Assembly: GCA_002255905.1 (NCBI GenBank)
Contig: NKIN01000005.1
Span: forward strand, 186,001-250,000
Reading direction: 5' to 3'
DNA: 64,000 bases
From: Burkholderiales bacterium PBB1
GTDB lineage: Bacteria; Pseudomonadota; Gammaproteobacteria; Burkholderiales; Burkholderiaceae_C
Notes under the pieces: model-generated
Database searches by the model: none
The model's input: the letters and a program-made list of their open reading frames with translations, nothing else
Told to the model about the DNA's origin: nothing
Translations under genes and position numbers: made by a program
Shown here: piece by piece, positions 50,462-59,341 of the stretch
How the letters are laid out: each line of letters opens with the position of its first letter
Numbering within the stretch: the stretch's first letter is position 1

Positions 50462-51586
50462 ATGAGCCCCAAGACTGCACTCATCACAGGAATCACTGGG
50501 CAAGATGGGTCATATCTAGCTGAGCTATTGCTGAGCAAAGGCTATGAGGTTCACGGCATCAAGCGCCGAGCATCGCAGTTCAATACATCGCGCATTGATC
50601 ATTTGTACCGTGATCCGCATCTGCCCGAAGCTCACCTGAAGCTTCACTATGGTGATCTGTGCGACTCATCGAACCTGACTCGCATACTCAACGAAGTTGC
50701 GCCCGACGAGGTCTACAACCTCGGCGCGCAGTCGCATGTCGCGGTCAGTTTCGAGTCGCCGGAGTACACCGCCGACGTCGACGCGCTGGGCACACTGCGG
50801 TTGCTCGAGGCGATTCGATTTCTAGGGCTGCAAGGGCGCACACGCTTCTACCAGGCATCGAGCAGTGAGCTTTACGGGAAGGTCACCGAGGTGCCGCAGC
50901 GAGAAATCACACCGTTCTATCCCCGCAGTCCGTATGCCGTAGCCAAGCTTTACGCATACTGGATCACCATCAATTACCGCGAGGCCTACGGGATGTATGC
51001 CTGTAATGGCATCTTGTTCAACCACGAATCGCCACGACGAGGTGAGACCTTCGTGACGCGCAAGATTACGCGCAGCCTCGCCAACATTGCGGTGGGGCTG
51101 GAGCGCTGTGTCTATCTGGGAAACCTCGATGCCATGCGCGACTGGGGGCATGCCAAGGACTATGTCGAGATGCAGTGGTTGATGCTGCAGCAGGACCGTC
51201 CCAACGACTATGTGATCGCTACTGGTCGCCAGGTGTCGGTGCGTGAATTTCTTCGTATGAGCGCGCGGGTACTTGGAATCGAGCTTGAGTTCGTCGGCCA
51301 TGGCGTCGATGAGCGCGCCGTCGTCGGGGCGGTTCATGGCGACGATGCGCCGGCAGTCAAGGTCGGAGACGTCATCGCCGTCGTTGACCCGGGGTACTTT
51401 CGACCGGCAGAAGTCGACACGCTGCTGGGCGACGCAAGCTTGGCCCGTGAACGTCTCGGCTGGGTAGCGACTGTCACGTTGGAACAGATCGTTGCGGAGA
51501 TGGTGCTAAACGATCTTGACCAGTCTCGCCGCAGCGCATTGTTGAAAAAACACGGCTATGACGTCACGATCGGACGCGAGCGCTGA
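50462..51586 (+). CDS. gmd: GDP-mannose 4,6-dehydratase
   Basis: Gmd converts GDP-mannose to GDP-4-keto-6-deoxymannose, precursor of GDP-fucose, rhamnose and perosamine. The 374-residue SDR protein has [20 protein letters not shown] (NADP binding), GIKRRAS (NADP/substrate), [15 protein letters not shown] and the catalytic YxxxK in [14 protein letters not shown]. It is clearly Gmd and not RmlB or GalE. The cluster has no visible reductase for the fucose route, so perosamine or another amino sugar is more likely. Its first 300 bases are less GC-rich than the neighbourhood, which hints at transfer. Confidence 0.96.
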   Translation: MSPKTALITGITGQDGSYLAELLLSKGYEVHGIKRRASQFNTSRIDHLYRDPHLPEAHLKLHYGDLCDSSNLTRILNEVAPDEVYNLGAQSHVAVSFESPEYTADVDALGTLRLLEAIRFLGLQGRTRFYQASSSELYGKVTEVPQREITPFYPRSPYAVAKLYAYWITINYREAYGMYACNGILFNHESPRRGETFVTRKITRSLANIAVGLERCVYLGNLDAMRDWGHAKDYVEMQWLMLQQDRPNDYVIATGRQVSVREFLRMSARVLGIELEFVGHGVDERAVVGAVHGDDAPAVKVGDVIAVVDPGYFRPAEVDTLLGDASLARERLGWVATVTLEQIVAEMVLNDLDQSRRSALLKKHGYDVTIGRER

Positions 51587-52334
51587 AGTGCCGTTTGAAA
51601 TGCCCTATGACCAATCTTTCTATGACGAGCAGCTCGAGGGAAGTATTGGCTCGGCGCGTGTGCTGCTTGGGCATCTCAACGGGTTGTTGCATCCCACGTC
51701 GGTGCTCGACATCGGGTGCGGACGTGGCGCTTGGCTGACAGCGTGGCGCCAACTGGGTGTCCAGGATTTACTGGGAATTGATGGTTCCTGGAACCGTCAG
51801 GACCTGATGATCGATCCAACGCTGCCGTTCCGTGCGGCTGACCTGGAAACCGCCGTGGACCCTGCCCGCCGCTTTGACCTGGGGATGTCGGTGGAGGTCG
51901 TCGAACATCTTTCGCCCGCTGCAGGAGAGAGCATCGTGCAGTCCCTCACCGACTGTGCGGACGTGGTGCTTTTCTCCGCCGCGTTCACGGGGCAAGGGGG
52001 GGTCCATCACATCCACGAGCGGTACCACAGTCATTGGGGCCAGCAGTTCGTTGCGCGCGGGTACGCTGTCTTCGATGCCTTCCGCCCGCATTTCTGGGCC
52101 GATGAGCGTGTGCAGCCCTGGCATCGCGCCAATGTGTTCTTGTACGTGAAGCGGGGTCATCCCTTCTGCGAGACGTTGAATGCCGCCGAGGTGCCGCGAA
52201 TCACCGAACTATCTTTCATGGACTGCGTGCATCCCTGGCTCTACGAGCGTTCGCGGGTCGGCGCCATCGCCTTTCGCGATCATGTGCGCGAGTTGCTGCC
52301 CAGCTTGGTACGCGCGCTCAGGCGGCGCTTGTAG
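51558..52334 (+). CDS. Class I SAM-dependent methyltransferase 1
   Basis: A 258-residue protein with the SAM-binding motif [15 protein letters not shown] near residue 50, a following acidic motif GIDGSW, and [18 protein letters not shown] as post-motif. The C-terminal part has [19 protein letters not shown], typical of sugar- or lipid-modifying methyltransferases. It overlaps the gmd end by 29 bases; ATG 51600 is a possible alternative start. It could methylate a sugar of the repeat unit; specificity unknown. Confidence 0.85.
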   Translation: MTSRSDASAEVPFEMPYDQSFYDEQLEGSIGSARVLLGHLNGLLHPTSVLDIGCGRGAWLTAWRQLGVQDLLGIDGSWNRQDLMIDPTLPFRAADLETAVDPARRFDLGMSVEVVEHLSPAAGESIVQSLTDCADVVLFSAAFTGQGGVHHIHERYHSHWGQQFVARGYAVFDAFRPHFWADERVQPWHRANVFLYVKRGHPFCETLNAAEVPRITELSFMDCVHPWLYERSRVGAIAFRDHVRELLPSLVRALRRRL

Positions 52335-52341
52335 ACCCGCC

Positions 52342-53784
52342 ATGTCGCTGTTGCGTACTGGCGTTCAGGCACTCAAGTGGTCGGTGCTCGGCGAACTGGC
52401 AGCGCGTGTACTGGGGCCGCTGACCTTCATCGTCCTCGCGCGCATCCTGTTGCCAGAGGACTTTGGCGTCGTCGCTGCAGCGACGGTGCTCATCAGCTTG
52501 GCGCAAGTCTTGTGCGAGCTGGGACTGGCCAAAGCCCTGGTGCAGCGCACGGACCGCATCCAGGAGGCCGCCAATACAGCCTTTTGGCTGAATGCTGGCT
52601 TCGGCGCGCTGCTGATGGGGACGCTGTTCTTGGCCGCCCCGGCGGTGGCCGCGTTCTTCGGCGAGGCGCGGATCGAGTCGGCGCTGCAGGTGTTGTCGCC
52701 GGTGATGCTGTTGTCGGCACTGAGTGCGGTGCCGATGGCGCTGATGCAGCGCGAGTTTCGCTACCAGTCGCTGTTCTGGGTGCGTCTGCTGGGCGCTGGG
52801 CTGCCCGCACTGGCTTCGTTGCCCGTTGCGATGGCCGGTGGCGGCCACTGGGCGCTGGTGGGTGGGACTCTCGCCGGCCAGGCGGCTCAGGCTGCGGCCT
52901 TGTGGTGGTTGGGCGGATGGCGGCCGCGCTGGGCCTTCAGTCGCGAGCTGGCGGGCGAATTGATGCGCTTCGGTCGCTGGGCGCTGCTGGCCGGCCTGCT
53001 CGGCTGGGGCTACGGCTGGATGGACGCCGTGGTGGTGGGGCGCTTTCTCGGCGCGCATGACATGGGCCTTTACCGCACGGGCAGTACGCTGGTGACGCTG
53101 ATTTTCGGTCTGCTGTTATCGCCGCTGTTGCCGGTCCTCTACGGCCTGTTTTCGCGCGCCCAGCACGACTTGCCGGTGCTGCGCGACGCTCTGATCACGG
53201 TGGTACGCGCCGCAACGCTGGTGGCGCTGCCGGCCGCTCTGCTTTTGTATGCGACAAGCGAGCAGTTAGCCCATCACGTGCTAGGCGCTAACTGGCTGGA
53301 TGCGGGTCTAGTGATCGGCATGTTGGCGCTGACCCAGGGTGCTTCTTGGATCGTCTCCTTCAATGGAGAGCTCCACCGTGCAATAGGGCGGCCACTGGCT
53401 GAAGTGATGGCCCTTGGGCCCATGCTGCTCGTTTACCTAGTGGTTTACTTGTTAACGATCCACCGCGGACTGGAAGTTTTTCTTTGGGGGCGGCTGGTGT
53501 TGGCTGGCGTTGCCATCGTGGTTCAGGTCACAGTTTGCTGGAGGGTGGCGCAGATATCGCCAATTCGTTGGGTGCGGCCACTCTGTGCGCTTGGCACTTG
53601 CCTGTGCTGCGCTGCATTCCTAGGCACGGCCGACTCAGCACACTCTACTGCTGCATCAGCGTTGATGGTCACATCATTCACCGTTCTTCTATTCGCTAGT
53701 GAGCGGAAACTTCTATTACGCTTGTGTCGGCGATGGCGCGATTCCGCGCCGACCCTCCGACCGGTGATTGAGGAGCCGCTCTGA
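52342..53784 (+). CDS. Wzx-type lipid-linked oligosaccharide flippase
   Basis: A 480-residue integral membrane protein with about 14 helices of the polysaccharide transporter/MATE superfamily. The N-terminal stretch VLGPLTFIVLARILLPEDFG is typical of the lipopolysaccharide flippase group (MVF/RfbX-WzxC), and EAANTAFWLNAGFGALLMG and YRTGSTLVTLIFGLLLSPLL follow. It would flip the completed undecaprenyl-linked repeat across the inner membrane. The last 400 bases are less GC-rich than the start. ATG 52342 lies seven bases after the methyltransferase stop. Confidence 0.88.
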   Translation: MSLLRTGVQALKWSVLGELAARVLGPLTFIVLARILLPEDFGVVAAATVLISLAQVLCELGLAKALVQRTDRIQEAANTAFWLNAGFGALLMGTLFLAAPAVAAFFGEARIESALQVLSPVMLLSALSAVPMALMQREFRYQSLFWVRLLGAGLPALASLPVAMAGGGHWALVGGTLAGQAAQAAALWWLGGWRPRWAFSRELAGELMRFGRWALLAGLLGWGYGWMDAVVVGRFLGAHDMGLYRTGSTLVTLIFGLLLSPLLPVLYGLFSRAQHDLPVLRDALITVVRAATLVALPAALLLYATSEQLAHHVLGANWLDAGLVIGMLALTQGASWIVSFNGELHRAIGRPLAEVMALGPMLLVYLVVYLLTIHRGLEVFLWGRLVLAGVAIVVQVTVCWRVAQISPIRWVRPLCALGTCLCCAAFLGTADSAHSTAASALMVTSFTVLLFASERKLLLRLCRRWRDSAPTLRPVIEEPL

Positions 53785-54024
53785 GACCGATGCACATTGC
53801 GGCCCGTAATAGATTTGAGACTCAGCCAGAGGAAACTCGCTTTGTACATCGTCGCGGCGAGCGCAGCCACTTGGTGATTTCGCGTGGGGTCGGGGCCCTG
53901 GTTGCATGATGAAGACGAGGCGTCTGACGGATCATGCTTGGGCGGCTGTTCACCAGCGTAATCTTCTCGTGAGATTGGGTTCGCACCGGGCGACCCAACA
54001 AATCCGTCACCTTCGCAATTCAGC
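53785..54024. other. Gap of 240 bases in the polysaccharide cluster
   Basis: No gene with support is seen. A 39-codon plus-strand frame (53791-53910) and antisense frames exist, but none has a recognised domain. The region is less GC-rich than the cluster average, like the end of the flippase gene, and may hold a decayed gene or a promoter for the next genes. Confidence 0.4.
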
Positions 54025-55038
54025 ATGACAGCGCCGAAGGCTAGCGTGATTGTGCCGACGCGAAACCGCGCTGACGTGTTGCGGCGCTGCCTTCAGTCGC
54101 TTACCAGCCAGAGGACGCAAGCTGACAGTTTTGAGGTCATCGTTGTTGACAACGGTTCCACAGATGAAACAGCAGCGGTGGCGAATGCTTTTGACGGCCC
54201 GTTGCAGCTTCGCTTGTTGCATGTGCATGAGCCCGGATTGCATTGTGGGCGCCATGCAGGCTGGCGCGCTGCGCGCGCTGATGTATTGATGTTTGCGGAC
54301 GACGATATCGAAGCCGAGCCCGGATGGGTCGAGGCGGTGGTTGCTCGTTTTGCAGCCGACCCGTCGGTCGCGCTGGTGGGTGGCAATAACCTTCCGCTGT
54401 TCGAGCATGAGCCGCCGATGTGGTTGCAGCGGTGGTGGCAACAGCCGGTCGGTCGAGGCCGTGCATTGGGCTATCTCAGCATCCTCGACTTCGGCGCAGG
54501 TTGCTTCGCGCTCGACCCCAGTTATGTATGGGGCTGCAATTTCAATGTCCGTCGTACGGTGCTGGAGGCCGCCCGCGGCTTCCATCCGGATGGCGTGCCC
54601 GCGGAGCGCATCCGCTGGCGAGGTGATGGCGAAAGCCACATCGCCCGGCTGGTGCGCGAGCGTGGCTGGCGGACGCTGTTCGACAGCGCTGCCAGCGTTC
54701 GCCATGCCGTCACCGCGCGCCGGATGACCTCGGACTATTTCGAGGAACGGGCCTACGCCCAGGGGGTCTCTGATTCATACACGCGCATCCGGCGCGCTGG
54801 AAGAGCGGTTCTGCCCTGGCGTCAACAAGCGCGCGCGGCGGTGCGCCGACTGGTGACGCCGCTGCGCGAGCGAGGTCTCACCCGCAGTGCACCCGCGGAC
54901 GCTGCCACGGCGCAGTGGCGCACCGTGCTGCGAGCGGTCCGACGCGCGTATCTGCGGGGGATGGCCTATCACCAGGCCGAGGTCGCTCGCGACCCAGAAT
55001 TGCTGGCCTGGGTTCTGAAGGAGGACTACCTCACATGA
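54025..55038 (+). CDS. Glycosyltransferase family 2 (A)
   Basis: A 337-residue GT-A enzyme that adds a sugar to the lipid-linked repeat. The fold is clear: ASVIVPTRNRADVLRRCLQS, VIVVDNGSTDETAAVA, the metal-binding DxD in MFADDDIEAEPGWVEAV, and a later ADPSVALVGG. There is no membrane segment; the C-terminal 100 residues are very Arg/Ala-rich. The stop overlaps the next start (ATGA at 55035). Donor and acceptor sugars cannot be predicted. Confidence 0.92.
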   Translation: MTAPKASVIVPTRNRADVLRRCLQSLTSQRTQADSFEVIVVDNGSTDETAAVANAFDGPLQLRLLHVHEPGLHCGRHAGWRAARADVLMFADDDIEAEPGWVEAVVARFAADPSVALVGGNNLPLFEHEPPMWLQRWWQQPVGRGRALGYLSILDFGAGCFALDPSYVWGCNFNVRRTVLEAARGFHPDGVPAERIRWRGDGESHIARLVRERGWRTLFDSAASVRHAVTARRMTSDYFEERAYAQGVSDSYTRIRRAGRAVLPWRQQARAAVRRLVTPLRERGLTRSAPADAATAQWRTVLRAVRRAYLRGMAYHQAEVARDPELLAWVLKEDYLT

Positions 55039-55865
55039 TCAGCGTGATCCGGCGGCTGGGTGAAAAGGGACCGCGCGGTGTGCTTCGTGCCATCGGACAG
55101 CGCGTGGCGCGGCCTCTGCACCTGCTGCGCACCTCGGGCGCGGCTGATTACCGATCACCGACGGCAGCCGAGCTGCAACAGATTGAGCGCGGTGTGCGTG
55201 AGTTGGGCATGCCCTGCAGCGTCTACGACGAAAAGCTGCTCGAACACTTTGTCGCATGGGGCCTGCTGGATCTGGACGCGTCGGTGCAACGCTGGCCCTA
55301 CCTTGACATCGCAAGTGCCTCCAGTCCTTGGGTCCGGATGTTGCGCGACCAGGGGCTGACGACGCTGTCGATCGACCTTGCGCCCGATCCGTCTGTTGCG
55401 TCACTGCCGTATTACCTGCGCGGTGATGCCACTGCGATGCCGTTCCACGACGCGAGCATCGGCAGTGCTTCGCTGCAATGCGCTTATGAGATGTTCGCAG
55501 GTGATGCCGACATTCGTCTGTTGCGTGAGCTCGCGCGCGTGCTGCGTTCCGGCGGGCGGGTGGTCGTATCACCGCTCTACATGCACGTGCAGGCGTGCTA
55601 CTACCAGAGCCCTGAACACCACGGCAAACCGGCTGGCGACGCCGGCGCAGTGCGTTACCTGCGGCGTGATGCCTGGGATGTCCGCGCGTCTCGCAAGTAC
55701 AGTCCAGGCACCCTGATGCAGCGTGTCTGGCGCCCAGCAACCCAGGCCGGTCTGATCCCGCAGCTGCGGGTGCTGCGCAATCCAGACGAACTCGGCCGCG
55801 GCATCTACCTGCATTTCGTTCTGGTGCTGGACAAGCCAGCGACTGGAGTTGCGGAGAACACATGA
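55035..55865 (+). CDS. Class I SAM-dependent methyltransferase 2
   Basis: A 276-residue protein. The SAM fold is inferred: YLDIASASSPWVRML in place of the glycine-rich loop, acidic SIDLAPDPS, then GDATAMPFHDASIGSASLQC and LRELARVLRSGGRVVVSPLY, which is a typical methyltransferase strand. The N-terminal 45 residues (SVIRRLGEKGPRGVLRAIGQ) are basic. The glycine-rich motif is degenerate, so a non-enzymatic role cannot be ruled out. It is coupled to its neighbours at both ends by ATGA overlaps. Confidence 0.75.
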   Translation: MISVIRRLGEKGPRGVLRAIGQRVARPLHLLRTSGAADYRSPTAAELQQIERGVRELGMPCSVYDEKLLEHFVAWGLLDLDASVQRWPYLDIASASSPWVRMLRDQGLTTLSIDLAPDPSVASLPYYLRGDATAMPFHDASIGSASLQCAYEMFAGDADIRLLRELARVLRSGGRVVVSPLYMHVQACYYQSPEHHGKPAGDAGAVRYLRRDAWDVRASRKYSPGTLMQRVWRPATQAGLIPQLRVLRNPDELGRGIYLHFVLVLDKPATGVAENT

Positions 55866-56302
55866 TCGAACGCATCGTCCATGAGGACCGGGAACTCGCC
55901 ACGATCCTGCGGCGCTCGCACCGTCCGCAGGGCATCGAATTCCTGACCAGCGAAGACAGCTCGCTGCAACTCGGCTGCATGAGCCGCCCGGCAGGTCATG
56001 TGATTGCGCCGCATGTCCACCAACCGGTGCCGCGGGAGGTGTGCTACACGCAGGAGGTGCTGTTCATCCGCAGCGGCCGGGTGCGCATCGACTTCTATGG
56101 CGATGCCCAGGACTACCTCGAAAGCACGGTCCTCGAAGCCGGCGATGTGATCCTGCTGGCCGTTGGCGGGCACGGACTGGAAATGATCGAGCCCTCCGAC
56201 ATCGTCGAAGCCAAGCAAGGGCCGTACGTCGGCGATCACGACAAGACGCGGTTCTCTCCGGTCGGGCCCGAGCAACTGCGTTTCAGGGGAGAGCCGTCAT
56301 GA
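55862..56302 (+). CDS. Cupin-like sugar-modifying protein
   Basis: A 146-residue single-domain cupin with the metal-binding pattern in HVIAPHVHQP and EVLFIRSGRVRIDFY, and YLESTVLEAGDVILLAVGGH as second motif. Small cupins in O-antigen loci are often nucleotide-sugar isomerases (FdtA-like) or epimerases. The exact reaction is not known; the position just before a DegT aminotransferase makes an NDP-keto sugar the likely substrate. ATGA overlaps join it to both neighbours. Confidence 0.75.
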   Translation: MIERIVHEDRELATILRRSHRPQGIEFLTSEDSSLQLGCMSRPAGHVIAPHVHQPVPREVCYTQEVLFIRSGRVRIDFYGDAQDYLESTVLEAGDVILLAVGGHGLEMIEPSDIVEAKQGPYVGDHDKTRFSPVGPEQLRFRGEPS

Positions 56303-57408
56303 TCCCGGTCAACGAGCCGTTGCTCGACGGCAACGAGAAGCGCTATCTGTCGGAATGCATCGACAGCGGCTGGATTTCGTCTGAGGGACCCTTCGTGCGC
56401 GAGTTCGAGGAGCGTTTTGCGCGCACCGTAGGACGCCGTCACGCCGTCGCGGTTGCCAATGGCTCGCTCGCGCTCGATGCGGCAGTCACTGCGCTGGGTT
56501 TGGGCCCGGGCGATGAGGTGATCCTGCCGACCTTCACCATCATCTCGTGTGCGGCTCCGATCGTGCGCGCAGGGGCCACGCCGGTCGTGGTCGATTGCGA
56601 CCCCGCAACCTGGAACATGGACGTCGAGCAGGTCGCGGCTCGCATCACACCGCGTACCCGCGCGATCATGGTCGTGCACATCTATGGGCTGCCCGTGGAC
56701 ATGGCACCGATCGAGGAACTCGCGCGACGCCACGGCCTGAAGATCATCGAGGATGCGGCGGAGGTCCACGGGCAAACCTATCGCGGCCGTCCATGCGGCA
56801 GTTTTGGCGACATCAGCACGTTCAGTTTCTACCCGAACAAGCACGTGACCACGGGCGAGGGCGGCATGTTGGTCACCGACAGCGACGCACTGGCCGAGCA
56901 CTGCCGCAAGTTGCGCAATCTGGCATTCATGCCACCGCGGCGCTTTGTGCACGATGAGTTGGGCTGGAACATGCGGATGACCAATCTGCAGGCTGCACTG
57001 GGTGTCGCGCAACTCGAGCGCTTTGACGAGTTCCTGCGGCGCAAGCGCGCCATGGGCCGTCGCTACGACGCGGCCCTGTCCGGCACGCACGGGCTGCAGC
57101 TGCCCTTGCCACGCAATGACGACGCCGAAAACATCTACTGGGTGTATGGCGTGGTACTCCACGACGATATCGATTTCGACGCAGAAGAGGCCATGCGTCG
57201 CCTGGGTGCGATGGGTGTGGGTTGTCGGCCGTTTTTCTGGCCGATGCACGAGCAGCCTGTCTTTCGGAGTCGGGGGCTGTTCGCCAACGACTCGCACCCG
57301 GTGGCAGAACGCATTGCACGCCGTGGTTTCTATGTTCCGAGCGGCCTTGCCCTCACCCATGACCAGATCGACACGGTGGCGGCCGCCCTGCGGGATCTGG
57401 TGCGATGA
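56299..57408 (+). CDS. DegT/DnrJ/EryC1 aminotransferase (A), possible perosamine synthase
   Basis: A 369-residue PLP-dependent sugar aminotransferase. The PLP lysine is K181 in SFYPNKHVTTGEGGML. Other marks are SGWISSEGPFVREFEERFAR, VANGSLALDAAVTALGLGPG, IIEDAAEVHGQTYRG and NMRMTNLQAALGVAQLERFD. With gmd in the same cluster it may convert GDP-4-keto-6-deoxymannose to GDP-perosamine, although the second DegT gene (61092) is an equal candidate. The ATG overlaps the cupin stop. Confidence 0.88.
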   Translation: MIPVNEPLLDGNEKRYLSECIDSGWISSEGPFVREFEERFARTVGRRHAVAVANGSLALDAAVTALGLGPGDEVILPTFTIISCAAPIVRAGATPVVVDCDPATWNMDVEQVAARITPRTRAIMVVHIYGLPVDMAPIEELARRHGLKIIEDAAEVHGQTYRGRPCGSFGDISTFSFYPNKHVTTGEGGMLVTDSDALAEHCRKLRNLAFMPPRRFVHDELGWNMRMTNLQAALGVAQLERFDEFLRRKRAMGRRYDAALSGTHGLQLPLPRNDDAENIYWVYGVVLHDDIDFDAEEAMRRLGAMGVGCRPFFWPMHEQPVFRSRGLFANDSHPVAERIARRGFYVPSGLALTHDQIDTVAAALRDLVR

Positions 57409-58175
57409 GCGTCTTCGATCTTTACGCTGCCTGCTATGACTTGCTGTACCGCGATAAGAACTACCGTGCCGAAGCCGATTACGTTGCGGCGCTGGTGCGC
57501 CAGTCGCGGCCTGGTGCCACCGACGTGTTGGAGTTGGGATGTGGCACGGGGGGGCACGCCGTCGAACTCGCTGGGAAAAGCCTGCGTGTGCACGGCGTCG
57601 ACCTCAGTCCTGCGATGGTCGAGCGCGCCTTGGCGCGTCGCTCGGCGGCAGGCAGCGGGCTGGCCGCTGCGCTGCGCTTCGAGCAGGGCGACGTGCGCTG
57701 CTTTCGGGCTGGGCGAACCTTTGATGCGGTGATCTCTCTGTTCCATGTGATGTCGTACCAAGCGACCACGCCCGAGTTGCTGGCTGCGATGGCCACGGCT
57801 CGTGCCCATCTCGAGCCCGGTGGTGTGTTCGTCTTCGACAGCTGGTACGGGCCGGCGGTGTTGTCCGACCGGCCGCGTTGCGTGATCAAGGAGGTCCGTG
57901 ACGACCGTGTTTCGATAGTGCGGCGAACAACGCCTACGATGCAGGTGAACGCCAATCTCGTCGACGTGCACTTCGACATCGAGATCACCGCGATCGAAAG
58001 CGGCGAACAGCGCAGGGTCGCCGAGGATCACCGGATGCGCTATCTCTTTGTGCCAGAGGTCGATCACCTGCTCGGTGCATCGGGTTTCGAGCTCGTGGCA
58101 ACCCGGGCCTGGATGTCCCAGGCCGAACCGGACGACCGCAGCTGGTACGCGTGCTTCGAGGCGCGTGCACTCTGA
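57405..58175 (+). CDS. Class I SAM-dependent methyltransferase 3
   Basis: A 256-residue methyltransferase with YAACYDLLYRDKNYRAEADY at the N-terminus, the SAM motif VLELGCGTGGHAVELAG near residue 45, VHGVDLSPAMVERALAR, and FDAVISLFHVMSYQ. This pattern is typical of small sugar O- or N-methyltransferases (TylM1-like N,N-dimethylases included). As it directly follows an aminotransferase, methylation of the new amino group is a plausible job. ATGA overlap with the aminotransferase stop. Confidence 0.88.
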   Translation: MSVFDLYAACYDLLYRDKNYRAEADYVAALVRQSRPGATDVLELGCGTGGHAVELAGKSLRVHGVDLSPAMVERALARRSAAGSGLAAALRFEQGDVRCFRAGRTFDAVISLFHVMSYQATTPELLAAMATARAHLEPGGVFVFDSWYGPAVLSDRPRCVIKEVRDDRVSIVRRTTPTMQVNANLVDVHFDIEITAIESGEQRRVAEDHRMRYLFVPEVDHLLGASGFELVATRAWMSQAEPDDRSWYACFEARAL

Positions 58176-58176
58176 G

Positions 58177-59337
58177 ATGCGGCACGTTGCCGTCTTCGCG
58201 CCGATGGGCACGCTCGATCACCAGACCGGCATACTGAACGCCGTGCGGTGCTTCGCTGCGGCCGGCTGGCAGGTCGATGTCTACACCGTTCGCAACCTGC
58301 GGTTTCCACAGGCTCGCTTCGAGTCGAGTCTGGTCACGGTTCGCCATTTGCCCGTGACCTTCGATGCCGAGCGCGAGCCGCGCATGGCAGTGACACTGCT
58401 GTTCACCGTATGGATGTTATTCAAGCTGCGCCGCCTGCCGCGTGTCGTCTTCGCCGGAGGCATTCGCGGCCTTTTTGCCGCCTACGCGTGCTCCTTGCTG
58501 CGTTCAATCCAAGTCATCAACTACCAGACAGAGCTCTACATCGGCGAAAAACTCGACACGCGGGCAGCACATCTGTTCAAGGCCATCGAGCGCCGCGCGG
58601 CACAACGCAGCCTCATCACGATTGAGCACGATGCAACGCGGCGGTATCTGCTCTCGCGCGATCTTGGCGTGCCGCTCGAGCGCATTCTGGTCGTGCCGAA
58701 TGCCCCATGTGGCCCGGCGCGCCGACACACCAGCCGATTGCTGCACGAACGCTTCGGGCTCGATTCGAGCACGCCGATCCTGCTGTGCCCTGGCACGATC
58801 AGCCCCGCTTTTGCGACAGAGCTTGCCGTGCAGGCGGCGCAACGGCTGCGCGAGCCGTGGCGCTGTATCGTGCATTCGGCTCAACCGCGTGCGGACGACG
58901 ACGCTGAAATTCGTGCGTTGCGAGCTATGGACAAGCAGCAATGTGTGCTGTTCTCACTGGCCCCGGTGGACTATGCACGCATCGACGATCTGCTCGGCAG
59001 TGCACGGGTCGGGTTGGTGCTCTATTCGGCCTTGGTTGGCGACAACACCGCAGCCGTCGGGCTGGCCTCGGGCAAGCTATCGCACTTCCTGAAACTCGGT
59101 GTTCCGGTCATCGTGTCTGCCCTACCGGGTCTGGCGGATTTCGTCCTCCGCCATCGTGTCGGCGAGGTGCTTCAATCCCCGGACGATCTGCTGCAGCTGA
59201 TTGCGCGCATCGACGCCGATGCCGATGGCTATCGCGCGAGGGCGCTGCAGTGCTTTGACGAGCATCTGTCTTACGACCAGGCCTTCCGCGTCGTGCTTGA
59301 TGCGACCGAGACGCTTTCTGACGGGCGGCGGAGCTGA
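58177..59337 (+). CDS. Glycosyltransferase family 4/1-like (GT-B)
   Basis: A 386-residue GT-B glycosyltransferase. The first Rossmann half starts HVAVFAPMGTLDHQTGILNA and contains VVFAGGIRGLFAAYA; the second has PILLCPGTISPAFATEL and KLSHFLKLGVPVIVSALPGL, where the donor-binding region of family 1/4 enzymes is found. It begins one base after the methyltransferase stop. Longer frames reach back into the preceding gene and were not used. Sugar specificity is unknown. Confidence 0.85.
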   Translation: MRHVAVFAPMGTLDHQTGILNAVRCFAAAGWQVDVYTVRNLRFPQARFESSLVTVRHLPVTFDAEREPRMAVTLLFTVWMLFKLRRLPRVVFAGGIRGLFAAYACSLLRSIQVINYQTELYIGEKLDTRAAHLFKAIERRAAQRSLITIEHDATRRYLLSRDLGVPLERILVVPNAPCGPARRHTSRLLHERFGLDSSTPILLCPGTISPAFATELAVQAAQRLREPWRCIVHSAQPRADDDAEIRALRAMDKQQCVLFSLAPVDYARIDDLLGSARVGLVLYSALVGDNTAAVGLASGKLSHFLKLGVPVIVSALPGLADFVLRHRVGEVLQSPDDLLQLIARIDADADGYRARALQCFDEHLSYDQAFRVVLDATETLSDGRRS

Positions 59338-59341
59338 CCGG

